Shown: piece by piece, positions 5,874 through 7,830 of the stretch
Numbering within the stretch: the stretch's first letter is position 1
How the letters are laid out: each line of letters begins with the position of its first letter
DNA from: Candidatus Micrarchaeum sp.
GTDB taxonomy: Archaea; Micrarchaeota; Micrarchaeia; CAILAH01
Assembly (NCBI GenBank): GCA_020723045.1
Contig: DYJQ01000017.1
Location: forward strand, 3,451 to 11,280
Direction of reading: 5' to 3'
Length of the DNA stretch: 7,830 bases
Position numbers and translations under genes: made by a program
The notes under the pieces: generated by a model
Database searches by the model: none
What the model was told of the DNA's origin: nothing
What the model saw: the letters and a program-made list of their open reading frames with translations, nothing else

Positions 5874-6512
5874 TTAGAGCTTTATCTCCTTCCACTGCTG
5901 GAGACCGCTCATGGGGGCCCTTACCAGCACCTTTCCTTCCTCATTCTTTACCTCAATCACCGCATCCACCAAGTGTTTTATGGTGGCCTCCACTTTTTCG
6001 TCGTGCATTCCCTCTTCTATTAAGAACAGCGTGGTCGCATTACTCGCCTTCAATCTGGCCCCTGTTATTTGGGTAAAGCGGTAGACCACCTCAGGATTGT
6101 TGTATAATAAGAGTGTAGACAATGACTGCATCACCACCCTCACTTTCTTTTCAGGCTTGAACAGCTTCTGCATTGCCTGCGCGATCCCTATACTCAAATC
6201 GTTGAGAGCGCTCGGCCCAGGTACCAAGATATCCTTTCTCGTATTCTCATGCGAGCCGAGCGTCCAAGAGTAGCAATCTATAAATATTACGCCATCCCCG
6301 CTAATCTTTGCATTCTGGCTCTCAATATCCGTGGGCGCAACATCTGTGGTGATATACAGTAAGCCATCACCCATCTCAGCGCCCGCTTCCATGAATTTGA
6401 GTGCGATTGACAGCTTCTCAATACCCGGCGGCCCTATAACCAGCACGTTAGACTTTTCCTTAAGACCCCCGCCAATCAAAGGGTCCAGTTCAGCGATTCC
6501 CGTGTTCATCAT
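5874..6512 (-). CDS. KaiC/RecA-like protein with a degenerate ATP-binding site
   Basis: This is a 212-residue single-domain member of the archaeal KaiC/RecA-superfamily group. The opening N-T-G-I-A-E-L-D-x-L-I-G-G-G-L and the strand VLVIGPPG are typical. Expected catalytic positions are changed. The P-loop reads GPPGIEKL (27-34): Lys is kept, but the Gly before it is Glu and the Ser/Thr after it is Leu. The Walker B position reads VVMQSLSTLLLY (127-138) with Gln where Asp is expected. It may bind nucleotide poorly or not at all and act as a regulatory or scaffold partner. Start: the open frame extends to a TTG at 6572 inside the preceding gene, but the tandem ATGs at 6512/6509 match the family start and have GGTG 8 bases upstream. 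It lies 40 bases after the RecA-GTPase fusion and is probably co-expressed with it. A true function is unknown. Confidence 0.88.
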   Translation of the reverse strand: MMNTGIAELDPLIGGGLKEKSNVLVIGPPGIEKLSIALKFMEAGAEMGDGLLYITTDVAPTDIESQNAKISGDGVIFIDCYSWTLGSHENTRKDILVPGPSALNDLSIGIAQAMQKLFKPEKKVRVVMQSLSTLLLYNNPEVVYRFTQITGARLKASNATTLFLIEEGMHDEKVEATIKHLVDAVIEVKNEEGKVLVRAPMSGLQQWKEIKL

Positions 6513-6552
6513 GATACATGCACCTGCGATTACTTTATTTTTTGTGTTGGGC

Positions 6553-7689
6553 CTACTTAGCGCCCTCAACAATCCTATCTATGAGACGCTTGAGTGCTTC
6601 CATACACCCCTCACCAGTCGTGGCTACAGTACCCACAACCTCTGTATCGAGGCCCAACATCTCCTTCACCTTCTCAGGCTTGAGTGCTGACGGCGCGTCT
6701 TGCTTGTTCGCCGCCACAATATACGGCAAACTATACCTCGAAACATGGGCAAGCATCTCCTTTGCCCTCCCAAACGTCTGTGGCTTTGTCGAATCCACTA
6801 TGAGCACCACACCGAACGCATCCTTGTTGAGGATGTCGAGCATGAACTCAAACCTCTCCTGGCCGGGTGTTCCGAATAGGTCAACACTGAACCCGCTGTG
6901 CTCCACATACCCATGATCGAGTGCGATCGTTGTCCCCATCCTGTTCACCGATACCGCCTTGGTGCTTACCTTGTGTATGAATGTGGACTTGCCTGCGTGG
7001 AACGGCCCAGTGATTATCACTTTCGGCACGTAGACCGCAACCCCGTCAAACGCCGTTCTGAACGGCACAGCCCTACCCACAAACCCTGTAGGGGCTTTCA
7101 GCACCTTGAAGTAGTTTCTCGAGAGCATCCTGTCCTCAATGCTTTTCACACTAATAACATAATCAAATTTTTTCGCAATCTCCTCGCTCTCCTTCTCGTC
7201 CCATGATGTGTAAATGCACACGGAGGCAATGCCCGCCTTCTTCATCTCATCTATTCTTTCATACATCCCGCATGCGAATGCATACTTCGCTTCTATGCCT
7301 GATAATGAATCCAGTATGAACAACCCGACCTTTTCGTTCTTCAGCATGTTATCTATTGCATCCGCAATCGTCTTCGGTTTTGTTGCATCCGTAGCGGCAT
7401 ACTTCTCGGTGCTGGGCATGCCGAGCGCACTCGAGAACACATCAACGAAAGCCATCCTCTTGAATGCCGCCTCGGGAAATATATACCTCCCGATATCCTT
7501 TCTTATCTGGTCTGGGAACGTGTTCTCGACCATGTATGCACTCTGCACCTGCGGGTTGGCTTGTATGAGCTGGTACACAAAGACCCGTACATCTATCCCG
7601 GGGGTTGATATTATCACTACCGAGCTCCCTTCCTTAAACCCTCCTGAAAGATGCTCATCAAGTTTTGGAATACCCGTTGAAAGAGGCAT
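6553..7689 (-). CDS. KaiC/RecA-like domain fused to a small Ras-like GTPase (Srp102/CvnD/MglA-like)
   Basis: Two domains are clear (numbering from the GTG at 7704, which gives 383 residues). Residues 6-210 are KaiC/RecA-like: PLSTGIPKLDEHLSGGFKEG, a ruined P-loop STPGIDVR (33-40) lacking Gly-Lys-Thr, and a kept Walker B FILDSLSG (Asp132). Residues 226-381 form a small GTPase with all motifs: G1 GPFHAGKST (233-241), G2 Thr in MGTTIALDHG (256-265), G3 DLFGTPGQERF (275-285), G4 NKQD (333-336), and a likely G5 VATTGEG (360-366). The FGTPGQERF form is typical of the COG2229 group, related to MglA and Streptomyces CvnD, usually stand-alone signalling GTPases. Start: GTG at 7704 is possible, but a TATA-like box at 7720-7726 would start transcription near 7696, and ATG at 7689 (MPLSTGIP) matches the family start; I prefer the latter. 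It is followed by another KaiC-like gene. Confidence 0.93.
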   Translation of the reverse strand: MPLSTGIPKLDEHLSGGFKEGSSVVIISTPGIDVRVFVYQLIQANPQVQSAYMVENTFPDQIRKDIGRYIFPEAAFKRMAFVDVFSSALGMPSTEKYAATDATKPKTIADAIDNMLKNEKVGLFILDSLSGIEAKYAFACGMYERIDEMKKAGIASVCIYTSWDEKESEEIAKKFDYVISVKSIEDRMLSRNYFKVLKAPTGFVGRAVPFRTAFDGVAVYVPKVIITGPFHAGKSTFIHKVSTKAVSVNRMGTTIALDHGYVEHSGFSVDLFGTPGQERFEFMLDILNKDAFGVVLIVDSTKPQTFGRAKEMLAHVSRYSLPYIVAANKQDAPSALKPEKVKEMLGLDTEVVGTVATTGEGCMEALKRLIDRIVEGAK

Positions 7690-7719
7690 ACTTCTCTTTA
7701 CCACGCTGAAATTAATAAA

Positions 7720-7727
7720 TTATAAAA
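7720..7727. promoter_or_regulatory. TATA-like element between divergent reading frames
   Basis: The A/T-only element TTATAAAA (plus strand) reads TTTTATAA on the minus strand. Its centre is about 34 bases from the minus-strand ATG at 7689 and about 35 bases from a plus-strand ATG at 7759. It could therefore drive either or both genes with short leaders. The surrounding stretch from 7705 to 7735 is strongly A/T-rich, as expected of an archaeal promoter. Direction cannot be decided from the sequence alone. Confidence 0.45.
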
Positions 7728-7737
7728 AAGACAAAGG

Positions 7738-7747
7738 AGAGGCCTCT
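7738..7747. repeat. Perfect 10-base palindrome, possible operator
   Basis: AGAGGCCTCT is self-complementary. With no loop it is not a good hairpin, but it is the right kind of site for a dimeric regulator. It sits between the TATA-like element and the plus-strand ATG at 7759, where binding could block transcription of that gene. A 10-base palindrome can occur by chance. Confidence 0.25.
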
Positions 7748-7758
7748 TTTAGCAATTT

Positions 7759-7830
7759 ATGTGCAGGCGCGGTGCGGCCCACGGATTATGTAGGCGTGTT
7801 TTGGCCGATGGCAATGTGCAGGTGTGCGTG
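7759..7830 (+). CDS. Possible start of a plus-strand gene, cut by the window edge
   Basis: An ATG at 7759, directly after an in-frame TAG at 7750-7752, opens 24 codons that run to the window end without a stop (MCRRGAAHGLCRRVLADG and on). It is Cys/Arg-rich with C-x9-C spacing and is more G/C-rich than the promoter region before it. The TATA-like element about 35 bases upstream would give a short leader; no ribosome binding site is visible. The minus strand of the same stretch also has a 26-codon open frame with a stop at about 7750, so a gene ending here on the other strand is the alternative. I do not recognise a family. Confidence 0.3.
   Translation, partial: MCRRGAAHGLCRRVLADGNVQVCV

Noticed and set aside
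5693..6076. Plus-strand frame bridging the orphan gene and the KaiC-like gene
   Set aside because: It overlaps both genes out of frame and its Arg-rich then Pro/Ser-rich composition fits two different shadows.
1..7830. CRISPR array, tRNA/rRNA, insertion sequence, integrase or toxin-antitoxin pair
   Set aside because: No spaced direct repeats, no tRNA-like cloverleaf or rRNA stretch, no transposase or integrase motifs, and no inverted terminal repeats were seen.

Overview
This window is from an archaeon. The evidence is direct: a small primase subunit (PriS), a Gins51-type GINS subunit, aIF2-alpha, the eukaryote-like ribosomal proteins L44e and S27e, Nop10, and a PAC2-type proteasome assembly chaperone, together with TTTATATA-type TATA boxes, GGTG/GAGG ribosome binding sites and GTG/TTG starts. 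The order priS-gins-rpl44e-rps27e-aIF2A-nop10-PAC2 is a familiar archaeal (chiefly euryarchaeal) cluster. I cannot assign the lineage more closely from the sequence alone.

Layout. (1) 1-4641: a tightly packed minus-strand operon, read from right to left. It runs PriS, GINS, L44e, S27e, aIF2-alpha, Nop10, PAC2 chaperone, then an unrecognised single-pass membrane protein at 126-770. Gaps range from a 4-base overlap to about 50 bases, so replication, ribosome, initiation, rRNA modification and proteasome functions share one transcript or a few. The left 125 bases hold no firm gene. (2) 4642-4731: a divergent promoter region, with a strong TATA box for the plus-strand gene and a weaker one placed for a leaderless priS message. 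(3) 4732-5853: a lone plus-strand gene for a 373-residue protein of no family I recognise. (4) 5854-7704: two adjacent minus-strand genes, convergent with the unknown gene. The upstream one is a KaiC/RecA-like domain fused to a small GTPase of the 'FGTPGQERF' type. The downstream one is a stand-alone KaiC/RecA-like protein. Both RecA-like domains have damaged P-loops, which suggests a signalling or scaffold module in which the GTPase is the active part. (5) 7705-7830: an intergenic region with a central TATA-like element almost equidistant from two divergent ATGs, and the possible first 24 codons of a plus-strand gene running off the edge.

The information-processing operon is conventional, with small peculiarities: a reduced second zinc knuckle in Nop10, a CxC first knuckle in S27e, and several non-ATG or internal starts. 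The novelty, if any, lies in the 373-residue orphan and in the RecA-GTPase pair. The RecA-GTPase pair is the best candidate for a little-described system. No rRNA, tRNA, CRISPR array, insertion sequence or integrase was seen.
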